From Phoronis ovalis (lineage: Eukaryota; Phoronida; Phoronidae): 17,644 bases of DNA. Of the stretch, positions 1-10,257 are shown piece after piece. The stretch spans positions 1-17,644 of the forward strand of contig JAOXYB010098493.1 of NCBI GenBank assembly GCA_028565635.1, read 5' to 3'. The notes beneath the pieces were generated by a model that saw nothing but the letters and a program-made list of their open reading frames with translations, searched no databases and was not told where the DNA came from. How positions within the stretch are numbered: position 1 is the stretch's first letter; each line of letters begins with the position of its first letter. Both the position numbers and the translations under genes were made by a program.

Positions 1-1909
1 TAATACAAAATTAAATAGCTAATAAACAAGTACCAGTATGCAAATATCAAACACCTGAGATGGCAAGGACCTAGTTTGGTACATATAATGCGAGGCATGT
101 TGAAGGTTATAAAATTACTATTTCTAAATTTCTAAATGGTGATGACTTGGTGGAAAGAACAACACTAATTTAGAAAACAGTCACAATTTTACTGTGTATC
201 CGCGCCTGTTGTACCAGCAAATATGAGAAGCGACCACATGATCAAGTCAGTGATGTAAACGTATAATTGTGATTGTCCTGAGGGTAACCAAGGTAAAAAA
301 AAAGGAAAACCTGTAATTAATAAAAATGATAACAAGTTACACAACTCATTATGTAATAAAACTAGAAATAACAGAATGCGTTTGGTGTTGTTTTTAAATT
401 TTAAGATACTCGCAACGCTGAAAAATAAATGTTGTTTTGAAAAATACGAATAAGTTAAGCTCTGCTGTCCTATTGCCAGTTATGTTGGCCAAACTGCGAT
501 GAACCCATGGAAGATGAAATATACTTGAGTACTAAAGAGTAATGAAGTAACCGCTAGATGGCACGCTGATACAATCTGCAGGCAACGACATTTCTTAGTC
601 TTCTATATAAAAATCAACCTTTTGAAAATGTTCCTTTATTTAATTTGTATTATAATTTTGTCCTTAAAAACAAATCAGTAGACTGTTGTGGAATTTCCGT
701 AAGGAATATGAATTTATGACCTTGTTTACAAAAACAACTAATCACGCAGCTAATAATGGGATTCGTTTTTTCTTTAGATCCTTTAAAACCCGGGGTTTAA
801 CGGATGTACTAAGTAACAATACAAGAGGTAAATAACCGTTATCAAATGACATCATCTGTAAAATATGATCTGTTTGACCCCCATAATTTCTACCCAGGGG
901 GTATACATGAAAAATGATAAGTTTAATTAAATATTATGATATGTGGAATCTATAATCTTTTCCTAAAATTCCTTATTTATATATAAATATTTAAAACCAT
1001 TTAATGATATTTTTATGACAAATATGCATTAAAAATGTTTAAACATGACTTTTGATTGAAGGAAATGGTAAGTCAATAAATATTGTATTTCAAAATAAAT
1101 TATAGTTTACGAATAAACACTAAGCGAGAGATTTCATTTTATATATCCTCTCGTTAACAACCGAAGTATCTGTAAACAGATGTAATGACGATTTATAAAT
1201 TTTGATAGATTTTACGGTAGAAGGAAAAATGTTTTCAAATTGTTTATTCCACATTATTAGATTTGTAACCACACCAAAAAGTTTTTGATTTCGTGTTTGT
1301 TTGAACCAAAATGTGTTTTAAAATTGATTTCATTTGACAGGGGTACATTATAATCCTGTACCAGACCCACGCACCGGACACCATTTCTAATAGGTAAACA
1401 CGACTTTATTGTGTCTCTAGACATTTCGGTTCCGAACCATTTCAAACTTGTGTGTTATAAAATGAACATCTTTTAAATAAATTCGCATGAAACGTAACTA
1501 TAATGAAAATAAATATTTAGAGAAGAGTTTATGTTTAACTAAAATAACCATGTATCCCGAAAAAATAGACTAGATAATACTTCAATGTTAAAACGGGTGT
1601 TTTTTACAACTCATGTGTTTTCGGTGAATGAGAAATGAAAAGTTAAAAATATTGAAATTAATCTAGAAGTTAGTTAAATATTTGTAAATAGTGAAACGTT
1701 ATAATAGAACCTTTTATCTATAATAGCTAAAGACCTCCATCGTTGACACGCCGGGGTCTTTACCATGGATGCATATAATTCTATCCTGGAATTCTATACA
1801 CCCGCGTGTTCAGTGATGTTACGTCCAACATATACGTATTTCATTCTTGTATCCGATATCTATATCTCTGGAATACACGGAATCGGCCCCGCAACCTTAA
1901 CTACTAGGA

Positions 1910-1978
1910 ATTGTCAGATTAGAAAAAGACCGGGGGAAAAGACTGAATGCATTGTCAGATTAGAAAAAGACTGAATGC
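1910..1978. repeat. Short interrupted direct repeat
   Basis: ATTGTCAGATTAGAAAAAGAC occurs exactly at 1910-1930 and again at 1951-1971, and GACTGAATGC occurs at 1941-1950 and 1969-1978. The pattern fits a local duplication with a later deletion in one copy. Confidence 0.9.
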
Positions 1979-2855
1979 GATACGTCCAGTATTCCCATCA
2001 CAAGATAGAATGAAAGTTTTATCCATTCCTTTCTACTAGAGGGATGGCCGGAGGGATGAGTGGCCGAACTTTATACCATACATGTTGATGATACTAATGT
2101 ACATTTTGTAGTTTATTATAAAACATAGAATTAAATATTTTCAATGATTTCTTTATTATTAAATTTTAAAATTCCACCTATTAGTAGGAATGAATTCAAG
2201 ATTTAAATTGCATTAACACCCATTGATACATCTAATATTAAGTCCAGAATCAAATGTGATTTTACACTAGGTCGCCTTTTAATAAAACATGAACAAAAAT
2301 CTTAAAAGCTTGTCAGTATGATTAGATTTTCACTCTTTTACAGTCTTCAGGAATTTTGCGTGTACTGTAAAATTCCTTCATTCATGAAGTGCGAATAATG
2401 AGTAAACTTGAAAGAGGTTAAGTTGTAGAGATTTATTTTTACAAAAATATTTCAGAAGGAAATTGTTGTAATGATCGCATGACCTTTATGATTACGAATT
2501 GAGCCGGTGTTGATGAAATAATCAGAGGTATTTTCTTTTATAGTCTTATATCTTTGGAATAATTCATTGAAAGAAATGAAACTCTTTAAATTATAATTAG
2601 TCGTACCTAAAAGATATTTCGTTTTTCAATACAGTTAAATTCCTCCATAGCTTTAAAAAACACTTCAAATTAAGTATGATTGTGATCCCATGTTTGAATG
2701 GAATAATTCACTAAGAAATGAAAAATAACAGTAAATAATTTGTCACACAACTGGGTGATGGTCATAAAATATATGTTATACATTACATTTATTTTAAATT
2801 CTTCTTTGGACTTTTAAGATATATTTCAGTGATTTAATTTGAATAAAAAGTCATG

Positions 2856-2865
2856 TTGACGTCAA
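2856..2865. promoter_or_regulatory. Palindromic CRE-like site
   Basis: TTGACGTCAA is a perfect 10-bp palindrome containing the full TGACGTCA CREB/ATF core. It lies about 300 bases beyond the predicted poly(A) site of the minus-strand gene. A CpG-containing full CRE is not expected often in DNA this AT-rich, but no gene start is recognisable nearby. Confidence 0.25.
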
Positions 2866-3155
2866 AGGTGTTGTTAGTACTAGTCTAGTCTAGACCTAGA
2901 AAGGTTTCACCATTACGTACATATCTGTCAGCTCACCTAACATGGGCGCTTTTATATTAAAAAAAAATTAGAATGTCTACAGTATTTGTATCGAAAAAGA
3001 ATTAGAAAGAAGACCGCACACACTAATTTAACTGTATGAAGTAGTGTTGAGATTTATGAATTGTGTACTGTATCTGAATACCTTCTGTCAAATCCCGGTT
3101 TCAAATTTTTGGAAAATAAACTAACAGACATATTTCAGAAATATTTAATCGATTT

Positions 3156-3161
3156 TTTATT
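3156..3161 (-). terminator. Candidate polyadenylation signal AATAAA
   Basis: This is the first AATAAA on the minus strand after the stop codon of exon 2. An ATTAAA follows at 3149-3144, and a moderately GT-rich stretch lies around 3120-3140 (minus strand). It is placed by position and motif only. Confidence 0.4.
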
Positions 3162-3712
3162 TAAGGATTAAACTGTAAGTATTTCATTGTTTTTTTTTAC
3201 CTGAGATGTTAGAAAATTAACAACTACTCAATAAATCAAACCAAAATATGTTTCGTGTTAAAACAGTTTTCGTCAAATTGGTATTTTTCTGTCTTTCTTT
3301 GGCAACGATGATATATTAACACGTTAAAATAGTCAAGAATCACTGATCATATTCATTTCGTTAACTGTATCTACAATTCTAGACTAAACCTACAAGCTAT
3401 AAATTAGTTTTACCGCCGTAATAAATTTTTGCAGCACTCAGTAACAAATTTCCAACATTTCAGAGGCGAATCCACAATTTTATGTTAAGCTGGATAAAAG
3501 ATGATTTTCTATGTACCAAATATACCTTTAAATCCGCCACCGAAAGTTATTCGTTTTCTTTTACAAAATACACTATGCATAGAACGTGAATGTTTACAGG
3601 GTACAAATGCTAAACTATTTTATAGCGCTGTACATGTATACGAGTCGGAATCTTATTCGTCTTCTTTAAAGCGATAACCATACAATTTGAATATCTTTTT
3701 ATATGAAAACTT
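3156..3712 (-). other. Predicted 3' untranslated region
   Basis: This stretch runs from the TAG stop at 3715-3713 to the first AATAAA on the minus strand, about 550 bases downstream. It is AT-rich and I see no coding frame in it. A near-duplicate signal ATTAAA lies a few bases further on at 3149-3144. The end point is inference, because AATAAA occurs often by chance at this base composition. Confidence 0.4.
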
Positions 3713-5851
3713 CTAACAATAAACACTACTAAGTGACTGTACAGATGAGTTCCACGTGGTTCTGCTAGACACTGGTATAGTTTTGGAACCCGGTAAACTA
3801 GCTGTTGTTTTTACATATCTGGCATCGTGATCAGTCTTAGGGATAAACTTTTTTTCAATCAGTTTTCTTTTTAAATGTCTGTCCCCGTCTTTATTATTGG
3901 ATAAAACGTGTAAATGCTTATCTCTGTTAATGAGATTATTTACTTTTTCCGCCATCAGTTCCTTTTCAACTCTTTTAATGCTTTCCAAAACATCGTCCAC
4001 CGTATAACTTTTATTACCATGCATAGGAATGTTTTGCTTATTTCTTTGGATTTCAGTAGTTAGATTGTGGTGGATTTTAGTTTTCGGCTTTTCCGAAGCT
4101 GGCACACGTGAAGGAGTACTATCGTGACACGCTGTTAAAGCTACGAAATGTATGCCATTTACACAACTGTTATCGTGACGTTGAATATCCTCATCTAAGT
4201 TAGTTTCCAAGAGGTCAGAAGTCTCTAAATCACATCGAGACCGCAACTTTACTTTTGCAAGATTGATAGGTCTGGGAGGCAACTGAGGCGGAGGTTCCGA
4301 GTGATTGTATCCGGTAAAGCGAATTTCGTCAAAATCATCGTCTGCGCATGGTATTGTTTCATAAATAGGCTCCCCAGACAGAAGTTTATATTCTAAACTA
4401 GGGATAATAACATTCGCATCGTTCTCATCATTTATGGCCACCATAGAATCTACTTCAGCAAACTCTAGAATGTTATTGGCTTGTCTCCTTGTTGAGGATG
4501 GGCTTCCGCAAAGGATTTTGTTTTCTGTTTTGTTATATACCTGAGTCACTTCTGTTCGACTATAACCATCACAAAAATTGCTTTTACATATTCTTATTTG
4601 TTCCTGTTGCTCAATATCTGTAGCCTGACAGTCTGAATGCGGAGACCCGTTGTTTTTATCATGAGACTCATTTTCATGAACTGGCAGATAATTAATATCC
4701 TTAGGAAAAGTCAAATTTGTACAATTTCTTTCCACAGCAAGTCTTTTACGTAATGTTTTTGAAACATTTTTAGCGTTTGAGTTTTCTGATGATGGGGATA
4801 GATCTGACGCCAAAGATCGTCTGGTACCTTTTCTTTCTCGCTCAAACGGTTCCAAGTCTTTAATGATTTCTTTCATTGATTTAGAGACACGACACAGTTT
4901 GTGTTCCGATTTTTTAGTATGAGAGAATTTGTGAGCGTTTGGTATTCCTTTCCAAACGTTATAATAATGGTGATGAGCCAAAGCTCTTTCCAGTTCACAC
5001 GTACAAGCGACCGAAGCTATTTTTCGACAACAAGGGCATATACCCATCGCTATGTCCTCGGCTAAAGTAACATATCCTCCTTCATATTCAGAGAAGTCAT
5101 CAGAATCTTGTTGAGATCCACAATACAACAATTCGTCAATTTCCTGCTCGCTTGTTGGCATATATTCCTTGTCACTTTCGTAACCACTGGATGTAGTAAC
5201 TGGTGATGTCTGCTTACTATGACAAGGCGATATACGTGAGTTTGTTTTGCAATCTACCAGATCGTCCTTATCTTTTCCGCATCCTATAATGGACGCACGG
5301 AATAACATTAAGTGGTCTAACTCGTTGCCTTGGAAACCTTTTGAAGAAACGTTATTCATTTTAGCAACTCGTCGTACAAGCACGTCTGTATAATTTGAAT
5401 TTGACATGCTTTCATCAAAGGAATGGTGCTTTAAATTTTTTAGAGCTACTCTCTGCTTAATGGAACTGTTCGAATAAGATTTACTCCTCGTCGTTTTGCT
5501 ATGTCCTCTAACTTCTTTTGCGTGATCCATAATGTCATCTAACGCCTTTACATTACTTTTATCAAGGAATGATTGTTTATTCAAAATGTCATTTCTGCTC
5601 GCAGGTTTTGATCTGTTTTTGTTGCGCTTTGAAGATCGAAGCTTGTCTTTTGAAGGAGTCTCCATCACTGAGTGTGCGTTAGTGTTTTTCTCTGAAGGGA
5701 TCGACATTGTCATCCAGTCGTCAAAGCTCGTACTAGTATGAGGGAATTTCTCCAATCTTTTAGGAAGTTGTACGTGCATGAACTCCTCAAATGTTACGAA
5801 CAAATGCCACATCTGTTGCGTCAAACTGCATCCTTGTTCCTTAAGTTCACA
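3713..5851 (-). CDS. Exon 2 (terminal coding exon) of a two-exon adaptor-like gene with an INKA-like N-terminal helix
   Basis: Seen: 712 codons and a TAG stop are open from an acceptor with a pyrimidine-rich tract (TCTTTCTCTTGTAG, AG at 5853-5852). The open frame has no ATG near its 5' end. The first codon I would expect as a start in an isolated ORF is TTG at 5824, and an in-frame TAG lies just upstream inside the acceptor, so the true start must come from an upstream exon. In the spliced 732-residue protein (exon 1 supplies residues 1-20) I see these parts in order: a helix at about 6-49, with LPKRLEKFP at 49-57; a basic Ser/Lys/Arg-rich disordered region at about 60-240; SSGYESD at 241-247; YVTL at 280-283; a cysteine cluster C292, C294, C295, C303, C305 followed by HHH at 313-315; IYET around Y517; an acidic run CADDDFDE at 522-529; PPPQLPPRP at 540-548, which contains the class II SH3 ligand PxxPxR; a predicted helix at about 637-663; and a Ser-rich tail ending SSVYC. 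No enzyme domain or transmembrane segment is visible. Inference: an intracellular scaffold or adaptor. The family is tentative (INKA/FAM212-like). Confidence 0.85.
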   Translation of the reverse strand, partial: CELKEQGCSLTQQMWHLFVTFEEFMHVQLPKRLEKFPHTSTSFDDWMTMSIPSEKNTNAHSVMETPSKDKLRSSKRNKNRSKPASRNDILNKQSFLDKSNVKALDDIMDHAKEVRGHSKTTRSKSYSNSSIKQRVALKNLKHHSFDESMSNSNYTDVLVRRVAKMNNVSSKGFQGNELDHLMLFRASIIGCGKDKDDLVDCKTNSRISPCHSKQTSPVTTSSGYESDKEYMPTSEQEIDELLYCGSQQDSDDFSEYEGGYVTLAEDIAMGICPCCRKIASVACTCELERALAHHHYYNVWKGIPNAHKFSHTKKSEHKLCRVSKSMKEIIKDLEPFERERKGTRRSLASDLSPSSENSNAKNVSKTLRKRLAVERNCTNLTFPKDINYLPVHENESHDKNNGSPHSDCQATDIEQQEQIRICKSNFCDGYSRTEVTQVYNKTENKILCGSPSSTRRQANNILEFAEVDSMVAINDENDANVIIPSLEYKLLSGEPIYETIPCADDDFDEIRFTGYNHSEPPPQLPPRPINLAKVKLRSRCDLETSDLLETNLDEDIQRHDNSCVNGIHFVALTACHDSTPSRVPASEKPKTKIHHNLTTEIQRNKQNIPMHGNKSYTVDDVLESIKRVEKELMAEKVNNLINRDKHLHVLSNNKDGDRHLKRKLIEKKFIPKTDHDARYVKTTASLPGSKTIPVSSRTTWNSSVQSLSSVYC

Positions 5852-5914
5852 CTACAAGAGAAAGATGAGCCTATTACGTATATATTATCCAAGGTGGTGT
5901 CCAAGAACACGTAC

Positions 5915-5994
5915 CTTCGGGCATACACCGCCATAGAAAATATGATGCATATAGAGATAGCATCCTTGGAATTTTCACATACTCTTTCACACAA
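5915..5994 (-). other. Candidate alternative (frame-breaking) 80-nt exon just upstream of exon 2
   Basis: Seen: a long pyrimidine-rich tract leads into GCCACAG (AG at 5996-5995), and a strong donor AAG|GTACGT follows (GT at 5914-5913). The 80 bases between are open in the frame entered from exon 1 (LCERVCENSKDA...VYAR). The gap to the exon 2 acceptor would be an intron of only 63 bases. Because 80 is not a multiple of three, inclusion moves exon 2 into a frame that stops at the TGA at 5823-5821 after about 10 codons. The product would be a short protein or an NMD target. It may be a poison exon, an exon used with another first exon, or a coincidental pair of splice signals. Both strands are open across this stretch. 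Confidence 0.3.
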
Positions 5995-8394
5995 CTGTGG
6001 CGTCAAAATGACACAGAGAGAATTGGAGAGGGTGACTGCCTTTCAATGGTTTTCATAACAATTTCTTCAAGCAGAAATGACATGTAATAATAGAGTAAAA
6101 CACGGTGATCGGTGCACTTGTTGAGTATACCTATAATGGCATTCGTTACAGTGTCTATCTTATGAAGTTTAACCACAACTAAAAAGTCCCTTTACAATTT
6201 CTTTCTTTAATCTCTAATTTTCCAAGGATAGAAAGAAGTGGTCAATGAAATCTGTCAGCCAGCAAATAATCTAACTTGTACATGTTAATTTACAATTTTT
6301 TAAACGTAGCTAACAACAATATTTGAGGTTAGTAATTTTATATAAAATAAGAGTAATTTTAGATTTTGACATCCTTGAAAGTAATGGTATACTATCATTT
6401 GGTATAATTCGCTAACATTTTGATTATTGGGTGTCACCTTTTTCGTATCGTGTTACTTATGCATGCCCACTGGCAAATATATCCATAATTATCTAGATTG
6501 CTAGTTTACTTCCTTGTGATAGTTAGTACTGACTATTAATAAATAATTCTACGTTTTACACAAAACGATTTTTTTAAAATTAAAATTCTTATCCTACCTA
6601 CAGAATTGTGTAGCCATAGCAATGACTGGGTATTTCTCTCTTACCCTCGGAAACATGCAAAAATTAAACGCCTTCTTTGAATCGAATAAAAACGAACATA
6701 ATAACATTGTGTGCCATCTCTATAGATTTATTAAAGTGATACCCGGGATTGACTGGTGCCATGTGCTTATTTACCTGTATACATGCACTTCTGTCACTAT
6801 TCAGGTATAAGCACTTATCTGTTTGACTACAGCAAGGTGATATCATACTTATAACCTAAAGTGATGTGTCAATAGCATTCTTCAACATAACATCTTTAGT
6901 AAATAGTAAATAATATACTAACACAAAATATCAATTAAATCAGATACCTTTTAAATGATAGCAGGTTCATTATTTGATAACCTGGTCAGGTTAACTGTAG
7001 CGTACGTCGACTGAGTCTGAATGAACAAATACAACAGCATATAGCTTACGTGTAATTGTAAAACATTTCTGGGGGTGAATTTCATGAATAGCAATTTCGT
7101 GATGGTCAACAACAATAAAACGAAAAAAATAAGGGAGGTGACTGTTTTAGAAGGAACATTTTGTTATGCGATGATATATTGTAGTGGTAAAACAGTAATA
7201 ATTTGAGTGCTATATATTGTGATTCCATAAGGGAACCTAGATTTTATAGGATGAGTCGTTTTTAGAAGTACCACCCCGGGCTTTATTAATGCGAGTAATG
7301 CTTGAAATCATTTTATTATTCAGGCAAATGTTTTAATCTAAATGGATTACATTTACCTAAGATGATATTGGAATGGAATTATCGACTAGATTTTAATTCT
7401 TAGTAAAAACATTCATGAATACAAATTCAAGAATAAAGGTTTAGCAAATATAAATCTTATTATTTCCTTATATGGTAACAATTATAAGCTTTCAAAATTC
7501 AAAATAGGTTTATAATCATTCAGTGGGCATCATTCATGAGAAATATAAAATCACGAACTCAACTTCTCTAATTTTTCGTAAAGTGACGATTTTTGAATTT
7601 AAAATGATAATACATGACAACAAGCATGTTTGTCCAGCGAGTTCAGTGGACAGATAATGGGTTGTGTACTGCTCTTGAACTTCTAAAATGCTCATTGAAC
7701 CCTCTGGAGTTTTACCTTTGGACGCTGGTAATTAAAATAGAACTTCTAACCACAAAAAGTACACATTTATTTCATTTTGATGTTATTAGCATGCTGTCAA
7801 ATTTTTATTATATAATGCTTTAAAACTTTGCAAGCTAACATATTTGACAGTGCTGTTGTTTTTAGAAATGAAATGTCTCCGGAAACTGTTTATAGTCTAA
7901 TATTTTTAAATTCTAAGTATATCCGAGTGACAAGGTTTTTTACTTTAAACATATAACCTAACAAGAGCAACTTGACTGCATGCCTGTAACAGGACTGTGT
8001 TACCCTATTAAGGCAGATTTTTGTTTTGAGCACCTGTCAGAGTACTGAATCAGGGTATTTGTCTGGGTTCTTACTCTGTTTATTCAGGCGGTTGAGTTGT
8101 GGTTCATCAGTTAATGTACTTTCCACAGGTATATAGTGTAAGTACACGGAATCTTTTTTCAAATTCTACTCATCTTGTATATATCATCAAGGTCGGTTGA
8201 TCAAATTGTTGTGTTGTCATCAGAGCTATTATTACAACAATATCTAATAAGTTGAAAATCTCTCAAATGATTTAAATGTGTATTATAAAAGGAAAGATAA
8301 CATTGTTTCACTACACTTGTACCGAATGACCTCGTGATGTTAAATGAGCATGTGCTAAATGATAATACCGGTAATAATTATAATGACAAATCAA

Positions 8395-8424
8395 ATACTA
8401 CCTGTATTTATACTACCTGTATTT
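8395..8424. repeat. 15-bp tandem duplication
   Basis: ATACTACCTGTATTT is repeated back to back (8395-8409 and 8410-8424), followed by a T run. It is simple replication-slippage structure in the intron. Confidence 0.9.
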
Positions 8425-9062
8425 TTTTTCAATAATGTTTTATCAGCTTACAATAAAATAATGTTAAAGTTGATATCAAAAAAGCAGGCTAGCTAAAAAC
8501 TTTTCGGTCAACGGTAAAAAATTTATGAGTTTATTCAAATCATTACCATACATAGCTTTTCTGCATGCTATTGTTTATTTATAATTAGATGACGTAATAA
8601 TTGAAATTCAATGAGCAGAGACTGGTTTAAGCCAGGGTATACATTTTTATTACACCCAATACCCTTATGCAATTTGGCATAGCAGAATAAATTTTCTGCT
8701 TGATTTCTCAATACACAAATACAATTTATACATGTTTATTCGTTTCATGACATTATTCCGATTTTATCTGGTGCACAAAGAATCTGAGTAATTACTAGTG
8801 CACACTTTAATTGTATTTATTTAATTTTAAGCAAATGTGTACCAAGTATCACTGCTGATATGCTTATTTAAATCTCGCATTTAATAGTATGTTACAGATA
8901 CAAATCTTTTACAATATTGTACCTAGTCTACTCGACATTATTCTTTATTATTATGTGCATTTACAGTGACAACAATACAATTTTATCCATACAATGGCAG
9001 GAACTTTTAAGTACGTCTAAAACAAATTAGTATAAACATCAAACGAATTACATTTGTCAGTG

Positions 9063-9080
9063 ATTGGTTACTATAGCAAC
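9063..9080. promoter_or_regulatory. X-box-like element abutting an inverted CCAAT box
   Basis: ATTGG (9063-9067) runs directly into GTTACTATAGCAAC (9067-9080). The latter is a 14-bp imperfect palindrome resembling the RFX-factor X-box (two GTTRCY-type half-sites separated by AT). It is followed by about 170 bases (9095-9250) that are visibly richer in CpG than the surrounding intron. An intronic enhancer or alternative promoter is possible. Confidence 0.3.
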
Positions 9081-9367
9081 AAAGATAGATTAAGTCGTAA
9101 ACTCTGTATCCCTTCCGGCAATTCTTCCTCAATCACAAATTTCAGTATGCTTCAAACGAGAAACCGACGGTTCTTTTCGACAAAACGCGAGCCGCATAGA
9201 AACAGCGATTGTTTGAGAATTTAATGCTTGCCTGCCATGAAAAGATCGAACCAAACAGCTTGCATTTTCTTAATTCCTCTTTATCTTGCTAGAACACTAT
9301 AATCTCATCTAGACGTTATTCATATTGGTTGTCCCTGGGCAGAGAAAAACAGCACTATGTGACTTAC

Positions 9368-9442
9368 CATAGAGTCATGTCCCCAATATTTGTTTTTGCC
9401 ACTCCAGGATACTAATGTGTTTACTAAATGCAACTCGTTGAA
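9368..9442 (-). other. Candidate in-frame cassette or alternative first exon (75 nt)
   Basis: Seen: a good donor ATG|GTAAGT (GT at 9367-9366) closes an open stretch whose last codons read SWSGKNKYWGHDSM. With an AG at 9444-9443 the exon is 75 bases, open, and phase 0 at both ends, so it could be inserted between exons 1 and 2 without shifting the frame. The acceptor tract is weak. Alternatively this is the end of a different first exon whose final codon ATG is followed in frame by exon 2 (M-CELKEQG...). If inserted as a cassette it would interrupt the heptad helix, which argues against constitutive use. Confidence 0.2.
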
Positions 9443-10257
9443 CTTAGATAAAATTTTAGCGGAATTTTTTTTATTGTGTTTGTAAAATGTGCGAAAAGAT
9501 AAGTTTGTTTATCAACAGGTGAACTTAGTTAACCAGTGTTTGTTTTCAATAGAACCGCACAACAACAGTTTAATTTCAACTTGTTTGTCCTTTTATGCTA
9601 AACAAAGGATGCAAGAAACCGCTCACCGATGTTTGTTTACAAACCTTTTCATTTTTTATACAGTATATTTTAAAGTCACAAAGAGAATTAACTCATAACT
9701 ATGCTTTTAAAGTGAATTAACATTTCTATACATTTTTGTAATACAAAATTATATTAAAACAGTAATCATATCTCAAAGGTAAACTACAGAGACATTCAAT
9801 ACATCATTAGAAATTGTTTCTTAACATACTGCTTGTTACTCCTGTAAAAGGACATTAAACAAATAATCAAGGTAGCTTTCTCTTTCCTATTCCTACTTGT
9901 TTTGTCTTTAGTGCATTTTAGAAAATGTTCAAACCAAATTTGACTTTTTAATTAAATAATAAAACAATTTTAAATATAGGTTTTAGCATTTTAATGTCCA
10001 TAAATGGCAAACATTTATTAAGTATCCCAGTTGATAATATAAGCGGATTTCCCAAAAATATGTATGAATAATGTAAAGATTCGTCTATGTAGAGACTATC
10101 TAAACCACAGAGGCATCAATAATCCCCAAGATGGTTCCAGTCTTACACTTCTCCAAAATAATCCTGTCTCAACCGGGGTCTCAACGTACAACAGATTTAT
10201 GATATTTCATAAAATACGATTTACGTGTATAAGAACCAGTTTTATAAGTCATCTTAC

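Larger units (their letters stand above)
1..3155. other. AT-rich intergenic DNA, no gene supported
   Basis: I scanned both strands. The longest frames, such as 69 codons at 1765-1974 on the plus strand and 62 codons at 1257-1445 on the minus strand, have no recognisable domain and overlap the short direct repeat or plain AT-rich DNA. The only structures noted are the direct repeat at 1910-1978, the CRE-like palindrome at 2856-2865 and a somewhat more GC-rich patch at 1740-1900. A plus-strand donor-like ATG|GTAAGT near 1066-1074 has no open frame leading into it. Confidence 0.6.

Noticed and set aside
1765-1974. 69-codon plus-strand ORF starting at a real ATG
   Set aside because: It runs into the 21-bp direct repeat, its composition is not protein-like throughout, and no splice sites or domain are visible.
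3195-3204. Donor-like CAG|GTAAAA on the minus strand near the predicted 3' end
   Set aside because: It lies downstream of the stop codon and no exon with a coding frame leads into it. Probably chance.
5532-5741. 69-codon plus-strand ORF
   Set aside because: It lies entirely antisense to exon 2 and is a shadow of its codon pattern.
3713-5824. Treating the 703-codon frame alone, from 5824, as the complete gene
   Set aside because: The apparent start at 5824 is TTG, not ATG. A strong acceptor lies 27 bases upstream, and the in-frame exon 1 extends the helix, so a spliced start is better supported.
3713-5851. GAREM/CABIT family assignment
   Set aside because: The SH3-ligand and tyrosine motifs suggested GAREM at first, but no CABIT domain is present in the spliced model and the N-terminal helix fits an INKA-like pattern better.
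5738-6058. 106-codon plus-strand ORF overlapping the start of exon 2
   Set aside because: It is antisense to the supported coding exon and its acceptor, has no recognisable domain, and is best explained as a shadow. Its extension into the intron overlaps the candidate 80-nt exon.
9408-9485. Plus-strand acceptor-like TTTGTTTTTGCCACTCCAG followed by 25 open codons and a TAA
   Set aside because: The acceptor is good, but no upstream plus-strand exon or promoter could be found. The same bases are the better minus-strand candidate exon read backwards.
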